Part shown: one piece after another, positions 12,071 through 25,156 of the stretch | Layout of the letters: each line of letters begins with the position of its first letter | How positions within the stretch are numbered: position 1 is the first letter of the stretch | NCBI GenBank assembly: GCA_005784505.1 | Contig: VCAZ01000027.1 | Location: 1,259,265-1,323,264, forward strand | Length of the DNA stretch: 64,000 nucleotides | Origin: Bagarius yarrelli | Lineage: Eukaryota; Chordata; Actinopteri; Siluriformes; Sisoridae | Reading direction: 5' to 3' | Program-made: the position numbers and the translations under genes | Notes under the pieces: generated by a model | Databases searched by the model: none | What the model was told of the DNA's origin: nothing | The model's input: only the letters and a program-made list of their open reading frames with translations

Positions 12071-13339
12071 TTACTAACCTATACTGTATGTAGTATCCAG
12101 TTCATGTATTGGCTTTGATAGAATTTAACAGACTTTGTTGTTTTTATTTCATGCATACAAATTGGACTACAGTTTTACAGCTCATAAACTTACAATATGA
12201 TGCTTAAAATAATCACATCATTTTTTCTGTAGGTATATATTCTATTTTATTAATTTTTCATTTATTTCTTTTTTATTGAACTCTTAACTGAACATTATTT
12301 ATGCTGGTGCAGCTGCAGTCACGTGACATTGCTTTTATTGTGTATTTCTTTGTTTTTTAATTTACTCACCAACTGGCTGCTCATGGGAGGTAAACAAAGT
12401 TTTTATTCAGTTTAATTGAACAAAATTTGGTTAATTTTGATGTCTAACTTTTTTTTCGTGACTCTTTCTGACAGTCAGCACTATCCATGCCACAAATCAA
12501 GAGACTAATATATAAAATTCTCCAAATACTGCATGTGTTACAAAAATAGGACTTCTGATTAGCCATAATTACATATTTACACAATTAGGTGTGTGTAAAT
12601 AACCTAATTAGTAAGACAGAAGAAAGTGGTTGATTGTATTATTTGGGTCAAACCTGGATAAAAATAAGAGTATGGTAAGTTTTTTATTGTGTTTTTTGTT
12701 GGAAAAAAACATATTAAAAATGTGAAACAGATTTGCTTGCAGATGCTGCCATAATATAATATTTATCATGCATATTCAAATGTCCACATAACGCACCTTA
12801 CTTAGACATTCATATTCTAATTTGTATACAATTTCCTTAATGTGTCCGGGAATAGTGCAAACCCTCATTTATATTCATTATTTTCAAATAAACAGGAAAG
12901 CTCGGTAAAACAGAGGGGGGAAAACAATTTAGTGAATAAGAGAATTTGTAAACAATCATAAGGGATATTAGTGAAGATAAAAATTTAACCATTTTCTTTT
13001 TATGGTGCAATTATATTCCTCACAAAGAAAAAAAAAAGCTTTCTTCTAAGAGACTTTATCTCTGAGGTCCCTTATCATTTTGATATGGGCCGTTGCCTTT
13101 ATGAGAAATGGGTCAATAAATGCCCTGGGTACATGATTACCCAGTGCAATACTAATGCTCTTTTACACTAAAATTTCCAGGTTTAGCACAGAGACTTTTC
13201 TCTGCCAGTAGTTTGTGTAAATTTCAAATTTTTTCCTGAAAGTCTTTGGAGTAAAACACAACTATGACTAATATGACTATTACCTTAGACCATAGAACAA
13301 CAATGTCTTCTCTGCATTTTTTAAAGGAATGTGTGTGAT
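12071..13339. other. AT-rich intergenic, no gene seen
   Basis: Long poly-T/TTTA-rich filler with no regulatory cluster, repeat family or ORF that I recognise. Confidence 0.5.
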
Positions 13340-13353
13340 TAATAAACATTTAT

Positions 13354-13357
13354 TTCT

Positions 13358-13402
<45 letters not shown>
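13354..13402. repeat. (CT)n-(CA)n compound microsatellite
   Basis: A CTCTCTCTCTCT run followed directly by about 15 CA units. Confidence 0.9.
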
Positions 13403-13408
<6 letters not shown>

Positions 13409-13419
13409 ACCTGTCGTCC

Positions 13420-14060
13420 ATTTCATAGCAACCTTGTGTGTGCTTGTTTTGGGGCATGAGGTTCACACCCTCTCTCTGTTCCTCTGATTTAATCTCCGAC
13501 TCCCTGTAGGATTATTAGGATTCTAATTCAATCTGAATTTCAGGAACTTGTTTGCTTGGTTACCTGTCATGTGGCATCAGCTTGTCATATTAGTGCTGAT
13601 CGTTCTCTGCACCTAATCTGCTTTAAACAATTTCATTGGGCGGTAGTCTATAAATCATTTCATAATGGGCCTGACATATCCAGGGCCTAGGTAAGTAAAC
13701 AAATCAGGTTTGTTTTGCGTTAGGCAGCAATGAACTTGGCTTTATTAACTTCGTATTGATTCATGCACACCACAAGGTCAGAATTTCTCCAGCTTCTCAT
13801 TAATGTAAGTAAGGGTCAGCACTTAGCAATTAAAATATTTTCAAATGCAAGAAAACCAATGTGATCACATGACCTGTCTTCCCTATCATCTCCACAGGCC
13901 TTGGCCGGTAAACAGAGAAATGCCATCTAAGATTATAGGCTGCTTAGAACAAGGAAACTAAACCCTGAAATAAAGTGGGTGCATGCCAAATCAAACAACT
14001 AGTGTGCCTACGGCTTTCAAAAAAACCTACAGCTCGAACCTAATTTTTATGCGCTAATTA
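13420..14060. promoter_or_regulatory. Candidate conserved non-coding element block
   Basis: Balanced sequence with few repeats and TAAT-containing motifs: GGATTCTAATTCAATCTG near 13519, CATTAATGTAAG near 13799. Looks like enhancer DNA; the AT-rich filler resumes sharply after 14040. Confidence 0.35.
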
Positions 14061-14969
14061 AACAATAATAATGTTTTGTTTTCGTTTCCTTTCAATAAAA
14101 CTTTTTAATCTGCCTGTGGCAGTTTGTATGTGTTGGTATGCCATTTTAATTTAAATTTAAAGAAACCCTAGTATTCTATGCCTGCCAAACCAAAAGAAAA
14201 TATGTTTTGTTAAGCTGTGACAACAGATGCAGAACACATGCTTTTGATTTTTTCGCCCTGTGAGAGAAGCCAGTGTGCACTTAGTAAAGGGAAATATAAT
14301 TTAAACTTTTTTATTCAATATTTCTTCTGTAAATCAGCAAGGGTGTAATGAAAGAATACAAATTCTACAGAATACGTTTGTGTATTAATACATGGGTTTT
14401 TAATAATTAATGGCACAGTGTTTGTGTGATCTATTTACAATATATGCAGAACATGAAAAAAAAATCAAGGCTGTCTATCAAAATATAAGTAAAAAATGTA
14501 AAAATGACTTTTTCTAGCGTGATTTACAATAGTGGCGTGTCTGAAGCACTGAGCTTTTATTATTCTAATCCTAGTTACTGCTTTTCCATTGCTAAATATA
14601 AACTTCCTAACTGCTACTGTGATTTCTTTAGCCTGGACCGAATCAGCTAGGAAAGCCTACTTGATTGCAGCATAGACATTGCTATGTATGACTGTGCACC
14701 GTATTAGTGCCGCTGTGTTTTACACATACCGTGCACTGTAATGCGTATTATAATAAGCATTGTGATTTGCTGAGAAAATAAACCGCTCGCATACTCGAGA
14801 CCTTAAAGATTTAGGTCCTGTTCGATGTTTTCTCAAATTAATATTCTACATATTACCAAACTAAAAACATCACTGGGTAAAAACATTGTGCTTAATAGAA
14901 GAGTATTTTATAAAATATAAAAATATATTAAAGGAAGAAACTTTTTTTCCACAGGAAGAAGCATAGGCT
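14061..14969. other. AT-rich intergenic, no gene seen
   Basis: No ORF above 60 codons with recognisable content. 14,530-14,810 has near-balanced composition and might contain a weak regulatory element. Confidence 0.45.
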
Positions 14970-15060
14970 GGAGTAAATATTAATGATTAATCGAGCATAA
15001 TTAGGCAGCTTGTCAATGGATTTGGCTTGTAAATGGATTAATTATGAAGTTGTAAAATAT
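14970..15060. promoter_or_regulatory. Dense homeodomain-motif cluster
   Basis: Within 90 bases: TAAATATTAATGATTAATCG, GCATAATTAGGC, TTGTCAATGGATTTGG and AATGGATTAATTATGAAG. Four or more TAAT cores plus a TGTCAATGG-like site are packed between AT-rich flanks. This is the signature of a compact developmental enhancer core. Confidence 0.45.
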
Positions 15061-16889
15061 AGAATCTTGTATTGTGTCAAAAACTACAGCTGTGGTTACA
15101 TTAAATATAATATTTAAACTATTAAAACTTAATTTAACACAGCTTTGAAAACAATGTTATAATATAGTGATTTAGTGTTTCCATTTTGCACAATATAAAA
15201 ATTATATACAAAAATATTTGACATTAGTGTACAGAGTTTAATACAATTTTAATGGTTTTACTATATAAAGAAATAAACATCAACAAATTCCGAACTTTCC
15301 GATAGCCTTGATCTATTTACTTGCTTAACCACCAAAAAAAAAAGAATAACAGGTCATTTTAGTGCAACATGAGCTTTACACACCCATATCTCTCTAATGT
15401 AAGCAATTTCCTGTAGCTTTGTACCATGGGAAGGGATTTAGGGCCCACTGGCTACCACTCTTTAAATAAATCCCAATGATGATCACTAGATTAAACACTA
15501 GAAGAAGATTAAACACTTTTTGGGCAGCTGGTCAGTCATGTGTTAGAGACGGGCCCGGATCCATTAAAGAGTTTTTAACCCACTTCACCGACAACTGACA
15601 ACACACTCACACACATACAAAAAGATGCAGACATACATGCAGGGCACACATATGCAATTATTTTGGTTGCATACAAAATGTGAATAAGCTGGCAAGAACT
15701 TACAAGCTTGTTTTAGAAGTCACTTCTAAAATGTGGATTGTGCAAAACTGACTTGCAGCTTGAAACCCCAGGAAATAAATATACATAAATAATAGTGTCA
15801 CATTTCGAACAAATGTTCCAAACAGGTGCCACAGAAAAAATCCCCTTTCTCTCATCATTTTTATTAGTTTTTTTACAGTGGGAAAAATGATGCATCCGGT
15901 TTCAGCTTACTTTTTGCAAATATTATTTCTATCGGTAGTCAAACTTAAATTATTGCTGGCATTCGGCAGATAATCTTCTCAATTATACTGGCTGCTGTGC
16001 TGTGCCTGATAGGCCTATTTGGCATTTAATTCTTCCCAAACATGTTTACTGTTGACAATGAGAGGTAAACAAGGCAAAAAAGGACCGGAAGAGTCTCAGG
16101 AGGCATAGAAAAAGCATATCTAAGGCGAGCCACACAAACACTACAACTGAGCAGCCACAAACTGCTGCCTTTATGCCTCTGAATGACAGCAATTACTGAA
16201 AAGCTGTGATAGTGCACGACAAGCATCCGTTAGGGCAATGTTTCACCAGGATATGATAAAAAAAATGTTTACTTTTTATCTCTTATTTCAAGCCACATCC
16301 ATCAATCAGTCAAGCTTTTAGTAAATCTTTAACACCCTGAAATACCACAAAATTGCAACAGAATTTTGTTTTCTACAAAAAAAAAAATCCAATAATAAAA
16401 TGAAGTGATGGTAGTACCGGAGTGAGTGAAACACAAACTGTGAGGGGGGAACTTTATAGCAGGAGTTCAGTCCTGCCGCTGGGCTAATTATTTATTTTAA
16501 ACCAAATCTGATGCAATAGTTTAAAAATGGACACCACACTGCATATTTTTTTTATTTTTTTACATATAATCAGAGTTTATTTGACATTTGCTGTTTAATT
16601 AGGTATTATAGCTTTTTCACAGACACAGGCATGCCTCTAACTTGCTTTGGAGGGATTTACACTAACCGCACTTGGTAAGACATGCTAAGCAAAGCAGTTT
16701 TTTCCCTGACCCATCTGGATGCTTATGCTTACATAACTAGTGGTTATTACAGAACTTTTCTCAGTAAAAGGATACCGAAAGTGAACAGAGAGAATATTCG
16801 AGTGGATGATAAGAGATAGAGAGTGAGAAAGAGTAAAAGAAAGAGAGAGAGAGATGCCTGGCTTAGTGACAGGTCCATTCCAGAAAATG
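15061..16889. other. Intergenic, no gene seen
   Basis: AT-rich filler; a short SINE-tail fragment (CTGGCATTCGGCAGAT at about 15956-15971, minus strand); a (GA)n-rich run near 16,800-16,855. The short ORFs are spurious. Confidence 0.5.
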
Positions 16890-17580
16890 GAAAGCAATGT
16901 ATAGCCTATAGACCCCCTCCCACCCCTACACCACCGAAATGTCTATCTCCTGTCTAACATTTAGAGTGGCCAATGAGTAGATCATGAGGGGGCAATGCAA
17001 TTGGAACGGGAGCCAGATTAGTCTCTGTCTGAGGACATATCCTTCTCCCAGGGGCTGACAGAAGACATCTGACCTAACTTGTGTGGAAAGTGACTCTAAT
17101 TGTCATTTCGGTAGACAAGAATCTGCAACCATTCCAGAGAATGCTCTTGAAATTTAGCAAGCTACTTTATCATATGGACAGTGCCAGGCTGAAAGGCCTT
17201 ATTGGAGGAGACTTTTATGCTAAGATGGACTCCTTAAATTGGCAGAGCACGTCACGCTAAGCTTAACATGCATACGAACTAGAAAAAGCTTTTTAGTGCT
17301 GGGCCAAAACAGCATTACCTGACAGGTAGACTTTAGAGGCACGTTAGTGAGATCTATTATCCCTGCCTCATCTTCTCAGCATATACATGGATGATAACGC
17401 TAAAACAAGGCAGAATATGTTGTAAATGCTCTATATTACTGCTATCATATGATTAGTGTGTCATTTTAGTTGTGGATTTAGCCATGCCACAGTAATCGAT
17501 GCTATCAGTGCTGCCAGTTCACTTGTTTGATGTCAAGACTGAACCATGGAGCCGTGCCATTTCAGACCAATTTACTAAAG
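16890..17580. promoter_or_regulatory. Candidate conserved non-coding element block
   Basis: Balanced, repeat-poor stretch. It includes GTGACTCTAATTGTCATTTC near 17090, ATGATTAGTGTGTC near 17448 and AGTAATCGATGCTATCAG near 17491. No ORF. Candidate enhancer by composition only. Confidence 0.4.
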
Positions 17581-18312
17581 AGACTCTACAGCAATTCGGG
17601 TTATTCAGAAAATATTAACATAATCTTGTAATATTTTAACAATATTGGTAAGATTGAAACAATATTAAGAATATGGCTATTAAAAATGGCATGTACAGAA
17701 TACTCTATCAGCATCAGCAGTTGCTTTTAAGTAGCAAAGAAAAAAGGCACTGTTTTCAGGCAAGTATAACTAATGCAAGATGGACAAAAGAGTGATGGAA
17801 CAAATGCCGCCTCACCCATGTACACTGTATAAAAGTAGAGGATTCTGGTCATGTTTTTATTTAGCAGTTGGAATACAGCAGACGTGTGGGGTTATATAAA
17901 AGTGCCTGTTGGGTTCTTTTAACAGTTCTGGTTTGAAAAGAAAGTTAAGATGTCCTGTTGAATATGTTTAGCATTTATGAAAGCGAGCCTTTTCTTCTCT
18001 TGCAGTTGAAATGAGTTCCAGACATCTCCAAAGCAATGCCAGTTTAAAAAACATGTGCATTCATATCATACCTTGTCAGGTTCTGTGTTTTACCAAAACA
18101 GGCTTAAGTGAGCTACCTAGACCCTGAAGAATGACAGCAAATGATTTATTTTACAGACTTTTTAGCATATCAATATATGCTTCTAAACAAATCATATAAC
18201 TTTTATCACATTCCAAATCCGGGGTATCTTCTGTCTTGTCAAACAGATTTATATCAAAGGCTATAAAATGATTCTGAATTACAGCTCTATTTTCTGTAAA
18301 GAAAGAGTTTTA

Positions 18313-18387
<75 letters not shown>

Positions 18388-19480
18388 TATTTATTTTTAA
18401 TTAATTTATTTATTTTTTATGCATTTCATCAGAGTGGTTTATTTCTTCACTGGTTACGTAATTTAAAAATAAGAATGAGTTTTTCTCCAACATTAAACCC
18501 TCACACACACACCCTAAAAGTCATTTTTTTTCAATAACGAATTCATAGAATCAGAAAATTACACTGATCAAAACCCATTTAAAGAATCTATAAACCCTTA
18601 TGATCATGGCGCCTCAATAAAAAAGACCTGAATTTTATTGTGTTTTAAAAAAAGGAAAAAAACCCATCATCAACCAAAACGCCGCTAATATTAGACTATT
18701 TGCTATTTGTCATTAATAAGGGTAAGTAGTTACAGCACAGTACGAGCAAGAACCGCGGTCTAAGTCCTGGGCTACACACTTGTGTTTTTAGTTTTGTTTT
18801 AATACCATCCACAATTAAACACTCCGTCTGCATAATTCATCACGTCCTGGTGCTTGTGTCACAAATCAAATGCAACAAATTTAAAATAACAACTCTGGGA
18901 TGCTGTGATTCAATTAAGAACCATGGAAACACTGGGCCATGCATAATTGACAACCAACATGGTAAGACACATGTCAAGCTTGTCAGCTCTGGTGGCACTA
19001 TTGGATTTGGCCTGCCTCTGCCACTTAAGTCAGTGCTGTAAAATTGTAGGTTACATTGATTCCTTGTTTTTTATTTGTATGAGGTTTGAGTGTACAATGA
19101 GAGAAAGAATTTAAAAAAAAAACCTGGTGTATGTGTCAGCGGAGGAGTTCGGATAGCCGAGCCATTGGAACTCCCAGAGGTACATCTGCAAGCATATCAC
19201 ATAAATTAAAACAAATCTGACTTTTATTGATGAGCTGTATTGATTTAGGACTGTTACGTATATTGCTATTTAAATGACCCTTTCCTCATGACATTCACAG
19301 GAGAAATTTCTCCGTTGTGGTCTGCTCTGCTCTTCAGTAGACCTTGAGCTGCTTTGCCTTTCATGAAACGTGCTGGGAAATAGCCTCATGTATTAATGAT
19401 GGAGTTGGGGAGTTCTGATTCCACAGCATGTCTGTAATGCGCGGTAGTAAAATAGACTGAATCGCTCTGATATGAGCAGC
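17581..19480. other. Intergenic; weak candidate element at 18.84-19.05 kb
   Basis: Apart from the (TA)n tract the region holds AT-rich filler. The piece 18,840-19,045 is balanced and reads open in one frame for 63 codons, but no domain is recognised; it may be a short CNE. Confidence 0.35.
18317..18383. repeat. (TA)n microsatellite
   Basis: About 33 uninterrupted TA units; they produce the YIYIYI run in the plus-strand ORF at 18268-18537, which is not a gene. Confidence 0.95.
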
Positions 19481-20000
19481 AGAGCTTTTGTTCGCGTTTC
19501 AGTCACACAAAGGTTCCAGCAGAGTTCATCAATTCAGAAACTGGCCTGCTTCTGCTGCCTGAGGAGAGAAAGTTCTAAAGCAACGCAGCTGTGAGCATGT
19601 GTTGGATATAAATTTGGAGGCAAGAGCCATCCAGGGGTGATAGCAATGGCCACATCTGGATTTTTCACTATGAGCCTGAAGAATGAAACATGGATTAAAG
19701 CTGATGTGAGTTGCTTGCCTGCATAATGATTTGGATATAAAACAGACAATATAGTTATAACCATTATAACTAATATTGTAATTCAATTATCATTTTCACT
19801 TTCCATAGAATTTGGTATGTTTGACAACAAAGACATTTCGGCTCTATAGCTTGACACAATGGGGTCTCCACACAAACTGGCAGATGTTTAATATGTGATT
19901 TAGCATACATAAAGTCCACTTTGTGCATTTTCAAACCGCCCTTTCCACATTAACTAGCAGACAGGGGGGTTTGTTGCCATGCCTGATAAATTAATAAATT
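19480..20000. promoter_or_regulatory. Candidate conserved non-coding element block
   Basis: Balanced sequence with two overlapping minus-strand ORFs (76 and 85 codons) in different frames and no recognisable domain. That pattern fits constrained non-coding DNA better than an exon. Composition evidence only. Confidence 0.35.
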
Positions 20001-20410
20001 GTGCTCTGGTATAATCAGCTCTATTTTTAAGTATTTATACAGATTATAAAACAACTTTTGTATCAAACACTCTTTTTGTTACCTGAGGTTCACATGCTGT
20101 AAACAGTGCTTTATCATAAGTAATACCTTATTCATTTTTTTTGATACAGTCATTTTGAAGGAGATTTCACACACAGATACACATGGTTTGAAGAAATGGT
20201 CTATTGAAATCTGGCTGTAGATTCTGAGGTAAAATGACCCAGGAGGTGAGTATTTGTCTTGGGCTACATTCAAAGAACAATTTCAGTTCCTTTTCTTTCC
20301 TTTTTTTTTTGGCTGCTACAGACGTTCTTGTCAAAGTTCCCTCCGACATAATTCAAACCAAATACAAGTACACAGACTGTCAGCATCAGAGAGCATACTT
20401 GAGTTTGTGC

Positions 20411-20436
20411 CAATTAATTAGCTAATTAGCATAAAT
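20411..20436. promoter_or_regulatory. Palindromic homeodomain site with POU-like flank
   Basis: TAATTAGCTAATTA at 20415-20428 is a perfect 14-base palindrome, preceded by an overlapping ATTAATTA and followed by TTAGCATAAAT, a POU-type half-site. Paired-class and SHOX-type homeodomains bind inverted TAAT cores. Binding is inferred. Confidence 0.45.
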
Positions 20437-20939
20437 CATCCTATTTTAGTTGGGTAGATACAATAGACCAGCATCCAATGGCAGAAAATATTAACTGCAT
20501 CTATACTTTCTCTTTTCAGTATTTGATTTGATAATTTAATTACTTATAGGGTATGTAAAGAGATTTATTTATATGGAAACTATTCAAATTATGATGTTAC
20601 AGTTAAAACCAAAACCCAAATACTGCCATTTTATTAAGTATTTTATTTAAAGTGCAACACATAAATGCGTATTTTTATAAAACAAATTTTAGAAAAATGC
20701 GCAGTAATAATATTGGAACTAAAAATATTACTGGAACTGCTCAGTGTACATGAGGCAATAAGTGCTGATGAGTGGTGGGTAAATTGGTTAAAACAGTCTT
20801 CCAAGATAAGATAAAGATCACTGAAGATACAACAGATCTGGGATTTTTGCCTGTTCAAACCAGCTAATAAGATAAACACTTAAAATAAACAAGTAAACAC
20901 GTAATAGCATGTAAAATAAGTAAGTCTGTATTTGTCATG
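20437..20939. other. AT-rich intergenic, no gene seen
   Basis: No domain, repeat family or motif cluster recognised. Confidence 0.45.
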
Positions 20940-21116
20940 CACGAATTACAGCACACTTAACTTTATTTCTTTGCATACCCCAGCATAGGGTCAGTCATAA
21001 TATGGTGACCCTGAAGCAAAGAGGGTGCCCAAAAGTGGCAGCTTGGCCGTGGTAGGGCTTAAACTCTGAATCTCTGATCAACAACCTAAAGCCTAAAACA
21101 CTAAAGCCACCACTAG
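20940..21116 (-). repeat. tRNA-derived SINE, second subfamily
   Basis: The minus strand reads 'CCAAGCTGCCACTTTTGGGC', then 'GTCACCATATTATGACTGAC' and 'CCTATGCTGGGGTATGCAAA', matching the common otophysan element whose body says 'CGTATCATGGCTGACCCTGC..CTGGGATATGCG'. It shares the head type with the other SINEs but has a different 3' end. Confidence 0.65.
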
Positions 21117-21399
21117 CAAAATGGTGATAATCAAACAATAATCAAAAAGCCAAAAGAGAAACTGAAGCGGAACATATTGAATAAGACAATTCTGCGACAA
21201 ATCTGAATGCATCATCCCGATTTTTTATAAAAGCATGCCTTCAGGGCAATTACAGAAGTTAACAATTGAAAAAGATTTGCAGAATTGTTTTTGCAGCATA
21301 TAATTTGTGCATGTAGTAATTACTACTGACTGGGATACAAAAGTTCCCTGAAGCATCCTACCAGTTTCTCCTGCAAGTTGTTAATTGTAGCCAGACACA

Positions 21400-22460
21400 G
21401 TAACCTTGGAGTGGCCTATGTCCTTGCAGTAACCCTCAGTCCTCTCTCCCTCTCACCATGCCATATGGGAAAATTTTTCAAGTTGATTGCTCCAATCTGA
21501 TTAAGGGAAGTTATGTAGCTGCCATTTATTGGTATTATTGTGAACTAGCAAGCAGCTGCCTCGCAAAGGTTCCCACTTAAGATGCTTTTTGCCTGTTCTA
21601 ATTCCAGCATGTCCATTAGAGGCAGTTAGATAAGTCGACTGGGTAGCCTGTGCCGTGCCGGAGCTGATTTCCAAATCAAAAACGCCGACACAGCAACTGC
21701 ACTTTCTTCGTGGGGTCAAAATCTGCCATGGCAGCTTAACAACAGAGTGGCACTTAAAACACGTTTGAAGCAGAACACACAGAGCAGTGGTAAGCAGAAA
21801 TTCACTCACAGAGGCAAACTTTCAGGAGATAAGCTCAGTGCCTTATTTATACCTTGTTATGCGCTAACACTGTTAGTGTATTTCAGCAATAGCTGGAGTT
21901 GGCCTGAGGAGCTCTCCACAAGTATGGAATTAAAGCATTTAGCCATCTCTAGACACTTAGCGCCAAACAGGATAAATGGGCCTTATGGCCCAAGCGTTAT
22001 CTAATCTCCTTTGCATTTCCTTTTAAGATCATGAAAGAGGAATCTAATTGCGGCTTGATTGTGTTGGTTCGCTAAAATTCTCATTTAGCCTGCACGTTCT
22101 GGCAGTGACCTGGCTGGTCAGCGAGTTTGCCCTCATTATTTGGATAACAGCAGGCGCTGGAGCTGAAATCCATGTCTAACAATGAAGATGAATAAATAAA
22201 GGGTGAAAATAGATCAAGGGCAGCTAAACAATGGTTCAGATTAGGAGCAGCCTTTACAGTGAGCCAAGAAATAAGCAATATGAAAGAATAAACAAATAAA
22301 TTACATGCTCAAGCTACCGCTGTCCTTTCGCAGCCAAAAGTCACACGATTTGCGCTTAAAGCATTACGTGAAAAGCATTCATTACCCTGCCCTCGATATT
22401 AAACTCCTCAAGAGCTAAAGAGTGGCCACCACGCCGGCAATGGAAAACGCTTTTCTTTGA
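21400..22460. promoter_or_regulatory. Candidate conserved non-coding element block (about 1 kb)
   Basis: Balanced composition on a kilobase scale, free of recognised repeats. Motif text includes GATTAAGGGAAG near 21498, GGAATTAAAGCATTTAGCC near 21926, TCTAATTGCGGCTTGATTG near 22043 and CCTCATTATTTGGATAAC near 22131. Overlapping ORFs on both strands (85-102 codons) have no recognisable product. One of the most enhancer-like stretches of the window; untested for conservation. Confidence 0.45.
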
Positions 22461-23076
22461 AAATTGTCATTAGAGAAAGTGTTTTTTGAAAAATTGTATA
22501 ATAGAAAAATTTGCTATGACAGCTTAAGGCTTTTTCCATGGAAGACTATTCTGAAACTGACACCAAACTGTTTCCATGGCTGTGTCTGTGTATCAAATGC
22601 TCATCAGTACAGCCTATGAAGGTGTTACGGTTAAATATAACTTTCCTGAAATATTTTCTGGCTACTGTCCTTAGATTTAATATAGCACTAAAGTGACATA
22701 AGGGTAACCCTTTCCTACATGACAGCCAACACAAAGATTACAGTCACAAAAATAGAGGATTAGGTTGGGGGGGGGGCACTGCCAGCGAGCTGCTTTTTTG
22801 TCCTCTATTTTTAGTTTTAGACAGATGGAAATAATGATGTAGTGTTGTTCTCCTTTGTAAACTGAAAACTTCCTAATAATAATGATGATAATAATAATAT
22901 AATAATAATAATAATGAGAGAAAATAAAGGCATCTTCTTTGCCTTTATTATTTAACTAATAAGTGTATACAGGTTACACCAAAGAGATTGACCTTACTAT
23001 AATCTAATATTTCATTTATACAAGCATCTTCTTAGCATTTATATTATCAAATGTAGTCATAACATACGTTAAAAAC
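22461..23076. other. Intergenic with G-run and (AAT)n
   Basis: A run of nine or more G at about 22768-22777 and imperfect (AAT)n at 22876-22915. No gene seen. Confidence 0.5.
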
Positions 23077-23847
23077 ATGTTGTACTACTTCAGATCTCAG
23101 ACTAGCTACCAAAGAGCTATAGCAGTTTATTTTATCCCGGCAACGAGGTCTTTGAGCTGTTACACAACACTGCTGACAGCTCCATCAATCCATCTCATTT
23201 CTGATGGAGAAGTAGGTGATCCCGGACTTCACAGGTCTTACGAAGTTAAAAGTATATAAGAGCAGCTTGACAGTCCAGACGCAAATGGATGTGGCAAGAC
23301 AGGTGTCAGTACAGTCATAGATCAAGACTATTGACATCATACAGAGGGCACCGGAGAGCCACTAAAATGTGCTTCTATTTGATGGCACAGCACAGTCAGG
23401 TGAAGGTCACAGTCTGCTGTCAGTTATCTGCCAAAGAATGTTTTATAAGTATCTTGCAGTTGACAGGTTGAAATCAATGACGGACAGATAACAGTTCTGT
23501 TTCACTCTTATTCATATTTGACAGTGTACAAGCTCCCACTACTCGCTGTGATATCAACACAGATGAGAAGGATTTTAACCAAATTGTTTAAAGGCATTAG
23601 AAAGTTTGTTTTTCCAAATTTTCTCCAATTACTTTTCTAATTTAGTCAGAAACGACTCAACATGCTTTTATGTAAATTGTTTTCCATTATCGGACAGGCT
23701 GATGGCTTTGGCAAGAAATATTTAGTGTTAAACCTGTAATCAACCAAGAAACGTTGCTAAAGTTATTCAAGGCTCCTGTGCACATTTTTGTTAAATACTT
23801 ACATATGTAGACAAGTCATCGTTTCTAAACACACTCTGGTGTCAAAC
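23077..23847. other. Unassigned moderate-GC block, possibly LINE-derived
   Basis: Text such as 'CATCTCATTTCTGATGGAG' and 'GTCCAGACGCAAATGGATG' looks unlike the surrounding filler and sits just upstream of a LINE 3' end in the same orientation. It could be the body of that element. No reverse-transcriptase motif could be read, so this is tentative. Confidence 0.3.
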
Positions 23848-24060
23848 AGATAAGGATGGGTTCTTTTCTGAGACTGGTTTCTCTTAAGGTTTTCTCGTAA
23901 CATCATCTAAGGAAGTTTTCCTTGTAATTGTTGCTCATTAAGGATATATATAAAAAGTTACATTTTTAACATTTGTAATGTTCTATTTATATTTGTGTAA
24001 TTTGTAAGACAATGTCTTTCTGTAAAATTGTGATACAAATTAAACTGAATTCAATTAAAC
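23848..24060 (+). repeat. LINE-type 3' end (teleost L2-like tail)
   Basis: 'TTCTGAGACTGGTTTCTCTT', 'AAGGAAGTTTTCCTTG', 'TTGCTCATTAAGGATA', 'AAGACAATGTCTTTC' and 'ACAAATTAAACTGAATTCAA' follow in the order of the common fish LINE 3' UTR, which ends in 'AAACTGAATTGAATTG'. The same tail is seen in reverse at 60,345-60,555. Confidence 0.7.
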
Positions 24061-25085
24061 TATTAAAGCTATGTGAATTCAACACATCTTATACTATTTT
24101 ATCATCTGACCATCAAAAATAAATTATTGGCATAACTCTAAATTACACACAACCAACATAAAAGATTATGACCATTGTGAACATCGTGATCATTTATCTA
24201 TTTGTTTAAAAAAAACTGTTGCATTGTTATTTCAAATACATGGACGTAAATCATAGCTTTGTTTTGCAAAGTCATTACTCCTCCATATCCTACAGCTTAA
24301 TCTGTTATTAATTACAGAATAAGGAAACGCTCATGTTCTGTAACAGGGCGGGTTACAAAGGGACACTGATGCAACCAGAAGATAAAGTCAAGAAACACAC
24401 TATTCTTATCTATTTAGTAACCACAGAAAATTAGGACAACAGCAATCTTATCATAATGTATTATTTCATAAGCTTAACTATAGACAAAAAGCAAGTATTA
24501 CTCTTACATGAGAATCCTAATTTGCCAGAATCCCCCAGTGTGGTTAGAATAACCACAGCAGTGTCTTCAGTATTTCTACAGTTTACCATCTATCTTCAGC
24601 CATTTAATTGAAGATATAAGGTTACCAAGGCTTTACAGCCACCAACTGTGTACATAAGTTGACTGTCTGTAATAACCTTTTGTAAGGCTGATGCATTTAC
24701 AATATTATTAGTATTACAATTAATAAAAATGCCAGTAAAAGATTGTACTAGGAACTTCAACATTACAAAATATTGTACCTAGATCAGCTCTGTATGCATC
24801 ATCATGTTTTATACCCCTGTGCTGTTGATCAGAGGCTGTGGATTAACTGTTCAAAACTGTCAAGGTTCTGACAGTAGCTTCTGCTATATGACATAAAACA
24901 TTTATAAATAGAATAATATAGTATCCTGATTATTCTAATACATTAGCATTTGTGGCTTGTACAGCTAAGGGTAAAGTTAGCTTTTTTAAGAAGAAAAAAT
25001 ATAATCATGTGGCAATAATTTAATACAGGCAAAAGGGTTGATTTCATCGCAAATTTGTAATTTTTTTTCTGTGGAATTAACTGCT
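24061..25085. other. AT-rich intergenic, no gene seen
   Basis: Filler with no recognised repeat or regulatory cluster. Confidence 0.45.
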
Positions 25086-25156
25086 ATTGGTTATTTAACC
25101 AATAACATTTAAAAACCCATTATTGAGTGTGTCACTCAATAATAATAATAATAATT
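25086..25156. repeat. Two adjacent perfect hairpins followed by (AAT)n
   Basis: ATTGGTTA/TAACCAAT with a TT loop at 25086-25103, then ATTATTGAGTG/CACTCAATAAT with a TGT loop at 25119-25143, running into AATAATAATAAT. The arrangement resembles a snap-back MITE end or a decayed fold-back element. Confidence 0.45.
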
